NCBI GenBank assembly: GCA_964561995.1
Contig: CAZLQZ010000018.1
Span: 1 to 24,209, forward strand
DNA: 24,209 nucleotides
Direction: 5' to 3'
From: JABIAG01 sp964561995
Lineage (GTDB): Archaea > Nanobdellota > Nanobdellia > Woesearchaeales > JABIAG01
Both the position numbers and the translations under genes were made by a program. Shown piece by piece: positions 6,199 through 13,728 of the stretch (positions are counted from its first letter, which is position 1; each line of letters begins with the position of its first letter). The notes beneath the pieces are model-generated. The model saw only the letters and a program-made list of their open reading frames with translations, was not told the DNA's origin and did not search any database.

Positions 6199-6218
6199 TA
6201 ATGAATATATATTCATTA
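6199..6218. promoter_or_regulatory. Perfect 20-bp palindrome, candidate operator
   Basis: TAATGAATATATATTCATTA is self-complementary over all 20 bases. It lies directly downstream of the minus-strand TATA box CTTCATATAAG (6220-6230) and covers the expected start of transcription. A dimeric repressor bound here would block the DUF5320/DUF134 operon, and DUF134 has the HTH to do so. Confidence 0.55.
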
Positions 6219-6219
6219 A

Positions 6220-6230
6220 CTTATATGAAG
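6220..6230 (-). promoter_or_regulatory. TATA box of the DUF5320-DUF134 operon
   Basis: CTTCATATAAG on the minus strand. Initiation is expected about 25 nt downstream, near 6200, inside the palindrome. Confidence 0.5.
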
Positions 6231-6296
6231 GTTTTGTTTAAATGTTGTAAAAATTATAAAAATAGTTATAAATTATACTAACTTACTTTAATTAAA

Positions 6297-7106
6297 ATGG
6301 AGTCAATTCAAGAGATTATTGGACAAAATGTTGTTTTATTTCCTGATGATAGTGAATTAGAAAAAGAATTAATTAAAATGAAAAAAAGGGGTTATGATGG
6401 ACAAGGAAATCTCATTGATTTTTATTTTGCTATGCCAAAAGGAAATGCAATAGATCTTTTTTCCTATCGGGGACAAAATGTTTTAATAAATTTAGAAAAG
6501 TTGTATCGGTATGCTAAAACTAAATTTGTATTTAATACTGTTATTGATCTTTCTCAAATGGCTTTATGGGTTCCTAAACCTGATTATAGTAAATGTGATA
6601 GTAAAGAACATCGTTATGAAATAAAAAATAATCATGTATTACAAAATGTTTTAGCTCAAGAATTAACTGCTTTTGAAGCAATAAAATTTAATGGTGAAAC
6701 TTTAGAAGACTACGCTTTAAGATGTGATACACATGATTTTTTAGAAGGAAATGGTAAAACTTTAATTAAAATTGGAGAAAGATTTAATTATAATTTATCT
6801 AATTATGATTTGGTGGGTCGTAAAAATGCTGAACGAATTGGACCTGGAGGTTCTCTTTTAATAAGTGTTGGAATGGCAATGAGAGTTGTTAAACATCTTC
6901 CTTTAAATCCTGAAGAATTAGGTTCAAAAGATTTGGTAAAAAGTTATGTTGATAAATTAAAAAGAGCTTCAAAAAAATCTTATATTGCTGAGCCAATGCG
7001 ACAATTATTTACAAAAACTTTAGAGTCTCTTAGTCATTATAAAAATTTAATGGCAATAGATGGGAAGCTTCGTCAATGTTATGCTGAACGTCATTTTAAA
7101 TCTTAA
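6297..7106 (+). CDS. Unknown 269-aa protein
   Basis: Not recognised. It is a soluble mixed alpha/beta protein without signal peptide or membrane helix. It has a basic C-terminal half (DKLKRASKKSYIAEPMRQLFTKT) and a Gly-rich turn (GRKNAERIGPGGSLLISVG) near residue 180. The segment WVPKPDYSKCDSKEHRYEI near residue 96 has charged residues that could bind ligand or metal, but no known motif matches. A TATA box GTTATAAATT (6265-6274) lies 27 nt before the ATG, giving a leaderless mRNA and supporting this start. Its stop is followed by a T-rich 23-bp sequence repeated at 8478-8500. Confidence 0.75.
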   Translation: MESIQEIIGQNVVLFPDDSELEKELIKMKKRGYDGQGNLIDFYFAMPKGNAIDLFSYRGQNVLINLEKLYRYAKTKFVFNTVIDLSQMALWVPKPDYSKCDSKEHRYEIKNNHVLQNVLAQELTAFEAIKFNGETLEDYALRCDTHDFLEGNGKTLIKIGERFNYNLSNYDLVGRKNAERIGPGGSLLISVGMAMRVVKHLPLNPEELGSKDLVKSYVDKLKRASKKSYIAEPMRQLFTKTLESLSHYKNLMAIDGKLRQCYAERHFKS

Positions 7107-7125
7107 TTTTTTTCATTATTGTTAT
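7103..7125 (+). repeat. 23-bp direct repeat, left copy
   Basis: A 23-bp sequence with a T7 run overlapping the stop codon of the 269-aa gene. An identical copy lies at 8478-8500. The T run may serve as terminator. The pair brackets the lipoprotein/secreted-protein module. Confidence 0.7.
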
Positions 7126-7206
7126 TAAATTTTGAGATTTCATTTAATTAATATCATGATAATATATACTAAAACTTAATAAGGTTAATTTCTTTACTAT
7201 ATTACA

Positions 7207-7440
7207 ATGAAAATAATTGCTTTAATTATATTAATTTTATTTTTATTTAGTGGATGTGTTTCTAAACCTGATGAAATTTCACAAGACCAAATACAAATAT
7301 TAAACCCTGAACTTGAGCAGGTTAAACAATTATCTTCTGATCAACATCGTGTAGCGACTTTAGAACCTAAACAAACCAATGAAAAAGTAAGTATTAATGA
7401 AATTTCTCACCCACCTAAATTTCCGGAGGATCAACAATGA
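7207..7440 (+). CDS. Small lipoprotein
   Basis: 77-aa predicted lipoprotein with a hydrophobic signal segment (about residues 2-15) and lipobox FSGC with C17 as the lipidation site. The mature 61 residues are polar, rich in Gln, Glu, Asn and Pro, and probably unstructured, ending PPKFPEDQQ. It would tether to the outside of the cell membrane. The next gene begins inside its stop codon (ATGA at 7437-7440), and GGAGGA (7425-7430) for that gene lies within this one, so the two are translationally coupled. A TATA-like CTTAATAAG (7175-7183) is 28 nt before the ATG. Function unknown. Confidence 0.72.
   Translation: MKIIALIILILFLFSGCVSKPDEISQDQIQILNPELEQVKQLSSDQHRVATLEPKQTNEKVSINEISHPPKFPEDQQ
7425..7430 (+). 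promoter_or_regulatory. Shine-Dalgarno site for the secreted-protein gene
   Basis: GGAGGA, 6 nt before the ATG at 7437, which overlaps the lipoprotein stop as ATGA. It shows that the intended start of the downstream gene is 7437 rather than 7480. Confidence 0.7.
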
Positions 7441-7460
7441 AAAGAATTTTATATATAATA

Positions 7461-7510
7461 ATGTTGTTTATATTTTCTAATGTTGTTTATATTTTCTAAT
7501 GTTGTTTATG
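7461..7510 (+). repeat. 19-bp tandem duplication inside a signal peptide
   Basis: The unit ATGTTGTTTATATTTTCTA occurs at 7461-7479 and 7480-7498, with a further partial match of 11-12 bases from 7499. Because 19 is not a multiple of three, the extra copy shifts the frame and creates a stop at 7497-7499 for translation from 7437. Confidence 0.9.
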
Positions 7511-8460
7511 CAAGTTCATTAATGATCGAAAATGACATTGCTCATTTATCTTATAAGTCAGATGTTGGGATTGATCCGTCTGAATTTAGTAACATTGCTT
7601 TTTATATTGCTGATGAAAATACTTATTTTGCAGTTTATGATGATGAAGGAATTATTAATCTCAATGATTTTAATTCCAATACATTTGAACTAACTAAAAA
7701 ACAAATTTTGAATTACGAAGTGTTGTCAGTAATTGAAGCTAATTATTTTTTTTGGACTCATGATGGTAACACTGTTTTTTTAGGACAATATTTTGATGAT
7801 CAAAATTTTTTACCTGATTTAAATGATGATATCTTATTAGTTGTTGAAGAATATGTTCAAAACTTTCCTCCTGAGCCATTACTTAATTCAGATGTTCGTA
7901 AAATTAAAACACAAAAATTTGAATTGCCTGTTTATGAAGGGTGGAACTTATTAATCGGATTTGCAAATCTTGATAATATATTATGGTATGAAGATAGCGA
8001 CATTAGAGAAGAAGATATAGTTGAAGTCCATTATTATTCTACTTTAGATAAAAAATATGTTAATGTTTTTAATCGTGTAGATAGTTTAACTGATGATTAT
8101 GAGATGTTAAAACATTCATCAAGACCTTCTATGCCTTATCAAGCATCAGGGGCATATTTTGATAAAACGGGGATTTTGAAATATTCTCTAAATGTGGGTT
8201 TAGAGTCAGAAAGTTTGTCATTATCTGAAGGTTGGAACTTAATTGGTTTTCAACATGAAATGCATAATAAAAAGTTTCAGAGTATGCGTGGCAGTTGCGA
8301 AATTCAAAAAGTATTCTATTGGCTTCCGGAAAAGATGTCTTGGGATGAAATAATTTTTGATGTTATAACAAATCCTTTATATGGTAGAGGTGTAGCAATT
8401 AAAGTAAAAGAAGATTGTAGTTTAAGTATGTCGGGTAACTTAAATTATGTTTCTAAATAA
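7480..8460 (+). CDS. Secreted GWNLIG-domain protein, frame-shifted at its start
   Basis: 326 aa as an intact frame from the ATG at 7480. The real start is probably 7437, where GGAGGA and an ATGA overlap with the lipoprotein are found. From there translation stops after 20 codons because of the 19-bp duplication. Removing one copy gives a continuous 334-aa protein with a complete signal peptide (MKRILYIIMLFIFSNVVYAS). As read here the signal is shortened to MLFIFSNVVYASS. The mature protein carries two GWNL(L/I)IGF modules (about 154 and 253). The second ends in FYWLPEKMSWDEI and a Gly-rich strand, a layout common in archaeal surface proteins. Ligand unknown. It may be a switched-off gene, a slippage-controlled gene or an assembly error. 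Confidence 0.8.
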   Translation: MLFIFSNVVYASSLMIENDIAHLSYKSDVGIDPSEFSNIAFYIADENTYFAVYDDEGIINLNDFNSNTFELTKKQILNYEVLSVIEANYFFWTHDGNTVFLGQYFDDQNFLPDLNDDILLVVEEYVQNFPPEPLLNSDVRKIKTQKFELPVYEGWNLLIGFANLDNILWYEDSDIREEDIVEVHYYSTLDKKYVNVFNRVDSLTDDYEMLKHSSRPSMPYQASGAYFDKTGILKYSLNVGLESESLSLSEGWNLIGFQHEMHNKKFQSMRGSCEIQKVFYWLPEKMSWDEIIFDVITNPLYGRGVAIKVKEDCSLSMSGNLNYVSK

Positions 8461-8477
8461 GTCCCTTCAATTTCTTA

Positions 8478-8500
8478 TTAATTTTTTTCATTATTGTTAT
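8478..8500 (+). repeat. 23-bp direct repeat, right copy
   Basis: Identical over 23 bp to 7103-7125, including the T7 run, and again located just after a stop codon. The bases flanking each copy differ. Confidence 0.7.
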
Positions 8501-8544
8501 ACAATTTCAAAAAGTATTTAAAACAATATTTCTGTAACTTAATA

Positions 8545-9456
8545 ATGGACGATTTTATTAGCTTTTTAAAATTAGGTAAAGACTTAGGCAAAAATATTGA
8601 ATTAGAGCCTTATGCACGAGTAATTATTGCTGGAATGGGCGGAAGTGGTTCTGCAGCAGACTTATCAACCATTTTTGTTAAAAATGTTCCAATTACTGTA
8701 GTACACGATTATAACTTGCCTTCTTATGCAAATGTTAAGACTCTAGTAATTTTAATATCATATTCAGGTAATACTGAAGAAATGATCTCGTTATACAAGG
8801 AAGCTAAAAGAAAAAGCTGTCAAATTGTGGCAATAACTTCTGGTGGAAAATTAAAAGATAAATGTTTAATTGATAAAATTCCTTATGTTAAAGTACCTTC
8901 TGGTTACACTCCAAGGGGAGCTTTACCATACTTGTTAATGCCTGCTTTAAATTTATTAAAGTATAATGATTTTGATTTTAATCCTTTGTTGGATGCTTTA
9001 AAAAATCCAAGATTAAAAGAAAAAGCAGAACATTTAGCTGAAATGTTTGAAAATAAAATTCCTTTAATTTATTCTTCACAAAGAATCTTTTCTGTCGCTA
9101 ATAGATGGAAAATGATGTTTAATGAAAATGCTCAAGTTCACGCTTTTGCAGCTGCATTTCCTGAATTAAATCATAATGAGCTAGAAGCTTTCATTAATTT
9201 AAAAGCAGATTTTTATTTAATTATTATTCGAGACGATCAAGATTCATTAAGAATTAAGCAAAGAATGGAATTAACTAAAGAAATAATTAAAGAAAAAGGT
9301 GTTTCAGTAACAGAAATATCAATTACAGGGAAAAATTTATTTAATAGAATTTTAACAGAAGTATATTTGGGAGATATGACTTCCAAAATATTAGCAAAAA
9401 AATATGAAGTACAAGATATTAATCTTATAGAAGACTTCAAAAAAAGGTTAAAATAA
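8545..9456 (+). CDS. Bifunctional phosphoglucose/phosphomannose isomerase
   Basis: 303-aa sugar isomerase of the archaeal PGI/PMI family. It interconverts glucose-6-P or mannose-6-P with fructose-6-P, feeding glycolysis/gluconeogenesis and the mannose part of glycan synthesis. Two SIS domains are visible. The first has IIAGMGGSGSAAD (about 27-39) and ISYSGNTEE (about 71-79). The catalytic segment of the second is FPELNHNELE, with E207 and H210 near the active site. A TTG at 8494 would add 17 residues. The ATG at 8545 is chosen because a TATA box GTATTTAAAAC (8514-8524) lies 27 nt before it. The next gene starts one base after its stop, so the two are probably cotranscribed. Confidence 0.93.
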   Translation: MDDFISFLKLGKDLGKNIELEPYARVIIAGMGGSGSAADLSTIFVKNVPITVVHDYNLPSYANVKTLVILISYSGNTEEMISLYKEAKRKSCQIVAITSGGKLKDKCLIDKIPYVKVPSGYTPRGALPYLLMPALNLLKYNDFDFNPLLDALKNPRLKEKAEHLAEMFENKIPLIYSSQRIFSVANRWKMMFNENAQVHAFAAAFPELNHNELEAFINLKADFYLIIIRDDQDSLRIKQRMELTKEIIKEKGVSVTEISITGKNLFNRILTEVYLGDMTSKILAKKYEVQDINLIEDFKKRLK

Positions 9457-9457
9457 A

Positions 9458-9931
9458 ATGGATATAGAACAAATAAAAAAATTAAATGAGATGACAAAAA
9501 CTTTACAACAACACGGTTTAGCAAATACTTCTGAGGAAGGCAGTCAAATTGCAGGCGGAATTACAGAAACAAAAATGCCAACTGATAATTGTAGTAGTGA
9601 AATAACTAAAGATTACATTGAATTAATGATGGAACGAACAGCTAGAAAATTAATGCATGAAATTGAAGATCTAAGAAATAAAGTTGGTTCTTTGACAGAA
9701 CAAATTGAAATTATTAAAAATCAAAAGATTACCCAACGAGTTGTTATTAAAGAAGTTTCTAGCGAACCTCAATCTGAATTAAAAGTTGAAGAAAAGGTAG
9801 AAGCACCTTCACAACCTGCAAAAAATTCTAGACAAATAACTAGAGATGATGTTAAAAATGGTTCAGATCCTGATGAAATTGATCCAGAGACTGTTTCAGT
9901 AGAAAAGATGTTTTATTATGGGAATAAATAA
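9458..9931 (+). CDS. Coiled-coil protein of unknown function
   Basis: 157 aa, not recognised. The N-terminal third is polar (KKLNEMTKTLQQHG). A predicted coiled coil spans about 55-95 (IELMMERTARKLMHEIEDL and following heptads). An acidic Pro/Glu-rich linker (about 100-130) leads to a C-terminal segment ending ETVSVEKMFYYGNK, which looks like a short conserved docking or anchoring motif. It has no membrane segment. It begins one base after the PGI/PMI stop (TAAAATG), so it is translated from the same mRNA. Any role in sugar metabolism is unproven. Confidence 0.72.
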   Translation: MDIEQIKKLNEMTKTLQQHGLANTSEEGSQIAGGITETKMPTDNCSSEITKDYIELMMERTARKLMHEIEDLRNKVGSLTEQIEIIKNQKITQRVVIKEVSSEPQSELKVEEKVEAPSQPAKNSRQITRDDVKNGSDPDEIDPETVSVEKMFYYGNK

Positions 9932-9962
9932 ATTACTAGTAAAGCCTTTTAAATAAAGTATT

Positions 9963-11564
9963 TTAATATGCTGTACCAGTTATAAACTTATCAGTATTAA
10001 TTCCTAATTTTTCTTTCATTCTTACAGCATTATTTTCTGCTTTTGTTAAAATTTCATTTAATCTTTTAACCCATTTGGAATTTTTATCAAAACATTGAAA
10101 TGCAGGAATTTGTTCTGAAACATAAACTGAGTGGCCACGTTTACACAAATACTCTATTGATGCAAGTCCTTTTTTTTCTATGTAAAAAACATTTGTAGGA
10201 CAGCAATTATTTTCAAGTCCATTATTGATTGGAATGGTAATTTCTCCGTATTTGTCATCTAATTCATTTTTCATTTCATGACTTAAGTAATTTACAATGA
10301 AATAATGTTGAATTAATGGTGATACTTCAATTAAACCTTCTCCAAATATTTCAAATTTTCCTGCTTCTAAATCGGAAAAGCGTGTTAACAAATTATTTAA
10401 AAAATTCGAGTCTTGTTCTTTAATATCTTTTAAAGAATTAAATAAATCTTTTTTATCATAATCAATTCCACAATAATGTTTCCAAAAATTAAAATTCATT
10501 ATTTTTTTGAATCTTTTTTTTTGGGTAATGGTTTGTTGTAATGAATCAGTTCTAAAACCTTGTTCTTTAGCATAATCTAATGCTGGTTGAAGTAAAAATC
10601 TTTTTTTAAGTAAACTAAATAAATATCTTTGTTGGAAATCAGTTTTTGCCCATTGAAATGCTTTAGAACAATGTGTTCTTACCTTTTCCCAAATGTAATC
10701 TTCTTTTTCACCTAAAAAATCCATTAATCTTTCTTCAAGGAGTTTTTTAATGTGTAATTTAGAAGTTTCTTCTGAGCTTTTTTTATAAATATTAACTTCA
10801 ATATCTCTTGCTCTTTTGAAGCATTTTGCTTTTTTAAACCATGCTAACGCTTGTTTTTTATCTCCACCTTCCCAATACATTCTTGCAACACTATATGTTG
10901 TATCTTCTTGAGACGTTTCTTCTTTATACATTCGTGCCAAATAGTAAAACATTTCTTTAAATTCTGCGGCTTTATTTTTTTTTGCCCTTCTTGTAATGCT
11001 TCTAAATGATTTTAAAGTATCTATATGATAAAATTGTGCTGATTTTTCATAACCTTTTAAGTCTTCTAAAGCTAAATCGTACCTTCCATTTTTCTCAGCT
11101 TGTTCTGCAGCATTTAACCAATCGTGATTAGTTCTAAATCCTTCTCTGGCTTTAAATCTAAATTGTTTTGCAATTTCTCTATTACCTTCATGAACAAATA
11201 TATTAGCAATAGTTGCAGCATCTTCATCTTGTACTTTTGTAAGTAATTCATCAATTCCTTTATTATTTATTTTCCATCTTAAATGTATTGAACAAGCTTG
11301 TTTTCGCATTGTTTCATAAACACCTAGTGCAAAGTCTATTTCTCCTAATTTTTCAGCTAAAAAACCAATTTTCCATCTGGGCCATTTGTATTCACTTTCT
11401 TCCATATCTGGTTCAATAACTTTTTTTTCTCTTAAATAATTATTTCTAGCTATATTAAAAGTTTCAACAATCTTTCTTGTTATAGAAAAAGGCGGGTTTA
11501 ATTCTTTAAGTTCTGCAGGACTTTTATCTCTTCTATTAAAATTAAATTCTGGTTGCCACAACAT
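9963..11564 (-). CDS. TPR/HAT-like helical-repeat protein, unknown function
   Basis: 533 aa, not recognised by a named family. From about residue 60 to 300 it is a string of helix pairs with TPR-like spacing, for example WKIGFLAEKLGEIDFALGVYE, DWLNAAEQAEKNGRYDLALE and YSVARMYWEGGDKKQALAWF. This suggests a protein-binding superhelix. The C-terminal part (about 455-500) has CC, C, H and C residues (NNCCPTNV, YLCKRGHSV, FQCF) that could form a zinc site. It is cytoplasmic. It is divergent from the Rad50-like gene across 79 bp, each with its own TATA box (here CTTATAAATA, 11584-11593). Coregulation is possible, partnership unproven. Confidence 0.75.
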   Translation of the reverse strand: MLWQPEFNFNRRDKSPAELKELNPPFSITRKIVETFNIARNNYLREKKVIEPDMEESEYKWPRWKIGFLAEKLGEIDFALGVYETMRKQACSIHLRWKINNKGIDELLTKVQDEDAATIANIFVHEGNREIAKQFRFKAREGFRTNHDWLNAAEQAEKNGRYDLALEDLKGYEKSAQFYHIDTLKSFRSITRRAKKNKAAEFKEMFYYLARMYKEETSQEDTTYSVARMYWEGGDKKQALAWFKKAKCFKRARDIEVNIYKKSSEETSKLHIKKLLEERLMDFLGEKEDYIWEKVRTHCSKAFQWAKTDFQQRYLFSLLKKRFLLQPALDYAKEQGFRTDSLQQTITQKKRFKKIMNFNFWKHYCGIDYDKKDLFNSLKDIKEQDSNFLNNLLTRFSDLEAGKFEIFGEGLIEVSPLIQHYFIVNYLSHEMKNELDDKYGEITIPINNGLENNCCPTNVFYIEKKGLASIEYLCKRGHSVYVSEQIPAFQCFDKNSKWVKRLNEILTKAENNAVRMKEKLGINTDKFITGTAY

Positions 11565-11583
11565 ATAATTAGTAATTGAGCAT

Positions 11584-11620
11584 TATTTATAAGATTATTT
11601 AATCACCATAATATATATAA
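11584..11620. promoter_or_regulatory. Divergent TATA boxes, helical-repeat protein and Rad50-like gene
   Basis: Minus-strand CTTATAAATA (11584-11593) is 25 nt from the ATG at 11564. Plus-strand ATATATATAA (11611-11620) is about 28 nt from the ATG at 11644. Both predict leaderless transcripts from a 79-bp spacer. Confidence 0.55.
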
Positions 11621-11643
11621 ATGGATTTTTCTAATGTTATTTA

Positions 11644-13695
11644 ATGCTCTTAAAAAATTTAAAATTAAATAACATTCGAACTTATACTAATGAAGAAATT
11701 GTTTTCCCTGATTCTTCGATTATGCTCAGTGGAGATATAGGAAGTGGAAAATCTTCAATCTTATTGGCAATAGAATTTGCTTTATTTGGAATTTTAAGAG
11801 GAGAATTGTCTGGAGATTCATTATTAAGAAAAGGCACTAATGAAGGTAGTGTTGAGTTGAGTTTTTCTATTGATGGCAAGGAAATTATAATTAAAAGATG
11901 TTTGAAAAAATCAGTAAGAGGAATTCAACAAACGTCAGGTTATGTTGTTGAGGATGGTATTAAAACTGAAGGAACTGCTGTTGAACTTAAAACTAAAATT
12001 TTGAAATATCTTGGTTATCCTGCTTCTTTGTTAACAACATCCAAATCTTTAATTTATAGATATACTGTTTATACTCCTCAAGAAGAAATGAAACGAATTA
12101 TTCAGGAAAATGAAGAAGTAAGATTGGATATTTTAAGAAAAGTATTTAACATGGATAAGTACAAAAAAATCAAGGAAAATGCTAATATTTATTTGATGTC
12201 ATTAAAAGATGAAATACTAATTGATCAAACAAAAGTGGAAGTTTTACCTTTAAAAGTTAAAAATAGGGGTGAGTTAAAAGTAGGTAATGATAAGGTTTCT
12301 TTAGAACTAAATGAAATATTACCTAAGCAAGAACAGATAAGATTGAAAAAGAAAGATAAAATAATTGAAATTAATTCTGTTGAAGAAAAAATAAAAGAAT
12401 TAAATAAATTAAAACAAGAATTTAGTTTAAATGAAAATAATCTGAGAAATTCTCTTTCAAAAATCAATTCTAATTTGTTTAAAATAAAAGATTTCAAAAT
12501 TAAAAAAGAAAAATTACAAGTTGAACTTACTGGAATGAAAGTTGAAGATGAACATGAATTAAGAGCTAAAATTGAAGCATTAACAAAATCAATTGCTAAT
12601 TTGGAGCAAAAAGAAAGAAATGTGATTGCTAGAACTTTATCACTAAAAGATAAAATAAGAGATTCTGAAAAATTAATAGGTAAAGTTGCAGATATAAAAT
12701 TTTGTCCAACTTGTTTACAGGAAGTAAATGATTTACATAAAGAAAATGTTTCAAAAGAAGAAGAAAAGAAAATTAAAGAATTTAATGAACAATTATTAGA
12801 ACTTATAAAAGAAAAACCTAATACTTTAGAAAAAAAAGAGATGCTGGATCAATTTAAACAAACTCTTAGTAAAATTGAATTAATTAAGTATAAACATAAA
12901 ACTTTATCTGAAACGAATTTGGCAATTCAGGAATTTGAAAAAGAAATTGAAGAACTAAAAAAACAAAATCTTTTGTTGGATGAAAAAAATAAATCTATTC
13001 AAGAAAAAATTAAATTATTTGTTGATGTTGAACAGAAATATCAATTGGTTAAAAAAGAATATGAAGTTATTATTGACCAGGAACGTATTGTTCATGGTAA
13101 GGTCACTGAGTTAAAAACTAAAAAAGAAAGTTTTTCTGCAAATATGTTAAAGTTAAATGAGGAAATCAAATATTTAGAAACTTTAAATTGTGAATTAAAA
13201 AGTAAGAAGTCTTTAAGAAATTGGATTAAAGATCATTTTTTACAATTAGTAGATTTAATGGAAAGGCACGTTATGCTTAAAATTCAACAACAATTTAATT
13301 CTCAATTTCAAGAATGGTTCAATTTTATGCTTGAAGATGAAAATATGAGTGCAAGATTGGATGAAAAATTCTCCCCCATTGTTGAACAAAATGGTTATGA
13401 AATTGATTTTAACGATTTAAGTGGCGGAGAGAAAACTTCTGTAGCTTTAGCTTATAGGTTATCTTTAAACAAAGTAATTAATGATTTAATTTCTACTGTT
13501 AATACTAAAGACATTATTGTATTAGATGAACCAACGGATGGTTTTTCTTCTGGGCAATTAGACAAATTAAAAGATGTTTTAGACCAACTTAGAATGAAAC
13601 AAGTTGTAATTGTTAGTCATGAATCTAAAGTTGAAAGTTTTGTGGATAATGTTGTTCGTATTGTTAAAAATGATGGTGTCAGTAGAATTGTTTGA
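11644..13695 (+). CDS. Rad50-like SMC-family ATPase with zinc hook
   Basis: 683-aa ABC-type ATPase of the Rad50/SMC group, acting on chromosomal DNA ends or structure. The N-terminal head has Walker A (GDIGSGKSS, K36) and a Rad50-like Q-loop region. Two coiled-coil arms (about 180-345 and 365-540) meet at a zinc hook C354PTC357 (FCPTCLQEV). The C-terminal head has the signature LSGGEK (592-597), Walker B IIVLDEP (D628, E629) and a switch His (VIVSHES). Archaeal Rad50 is usually near 850-900 aa, so these arms are short. No mre11, herA or nurA lies beside it, which would be expected for canonical Rad50. It may be an archaeal SMC-related protein rather than Rad50 itself. Confidence 0.88.
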   Translation: MLLKNLKLNNIRTYTNEEIVFPDSSIMLSGDIGSGKSSILLAIEFALFGILRGELSGDSLLRKGTNEGSVELSFSIDGKEIIIKRCLKKSVRGIQQTSGYVVEDGIKTEGTAVELKTKILKYLGYPASLLTTSKSLIYRYTVYTPQEEMKRIIQENEEVRLDILRKVFNMDKYKKIKENANIYLMSLKDEILIDQTKVEVLPLKVKNRGELKVGNDKVSLELNEILPKQEQIRLKKKDKIIEINSVEEKIKELNKLKQEFSLNENNLRNSLSKINSNLFKIKDFKIKKEKLQVELTGMKVEDEHELRAKIEALTKSIANLEQKERNVIARTLSLKDKIRDSEKLIGKVADIKFCPTCLQEVNDLHKENVSKEEEKKIKEFNEQLLELIKEKPNTLEKKEMLDQFKQTLSKIELIKYKHKTLSETNLAIQEFEKEIEELKKQNLLLDEKNKSIQEKIKLFVDVEQKYQLVKKEYEVIIDQERIVHGKVTELKTKKESFSANMLKLNEEIKYLETLNCELKSKKSLRNWIKDHFLQLVDLMERHVMLKIQQQFNSQFQEWFNFMLEDENMSARLDEKFSPIVEQNGYEIDFNDLSGGEKTSVALAYRLSLNKVINDLISTVNTKDIIVLDEPTDGFSSGQLDKLKDVLDQLRMKQVVIVSHESKVESFVDNVVRIVKNDGVSRIV

Positions 13696-13728
13696 TGTAT
13701 TTGAGAATATTTTTTAAAATTTGTAATA

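Noticed and set aside
11621..11644. Seven-codon ORF (MDFSNVI) overlapping the Rad50-like start
   Set aside because: The TATA box places transcription initiation downstream of its ATG, so it is unlikely to be on the mRNA.
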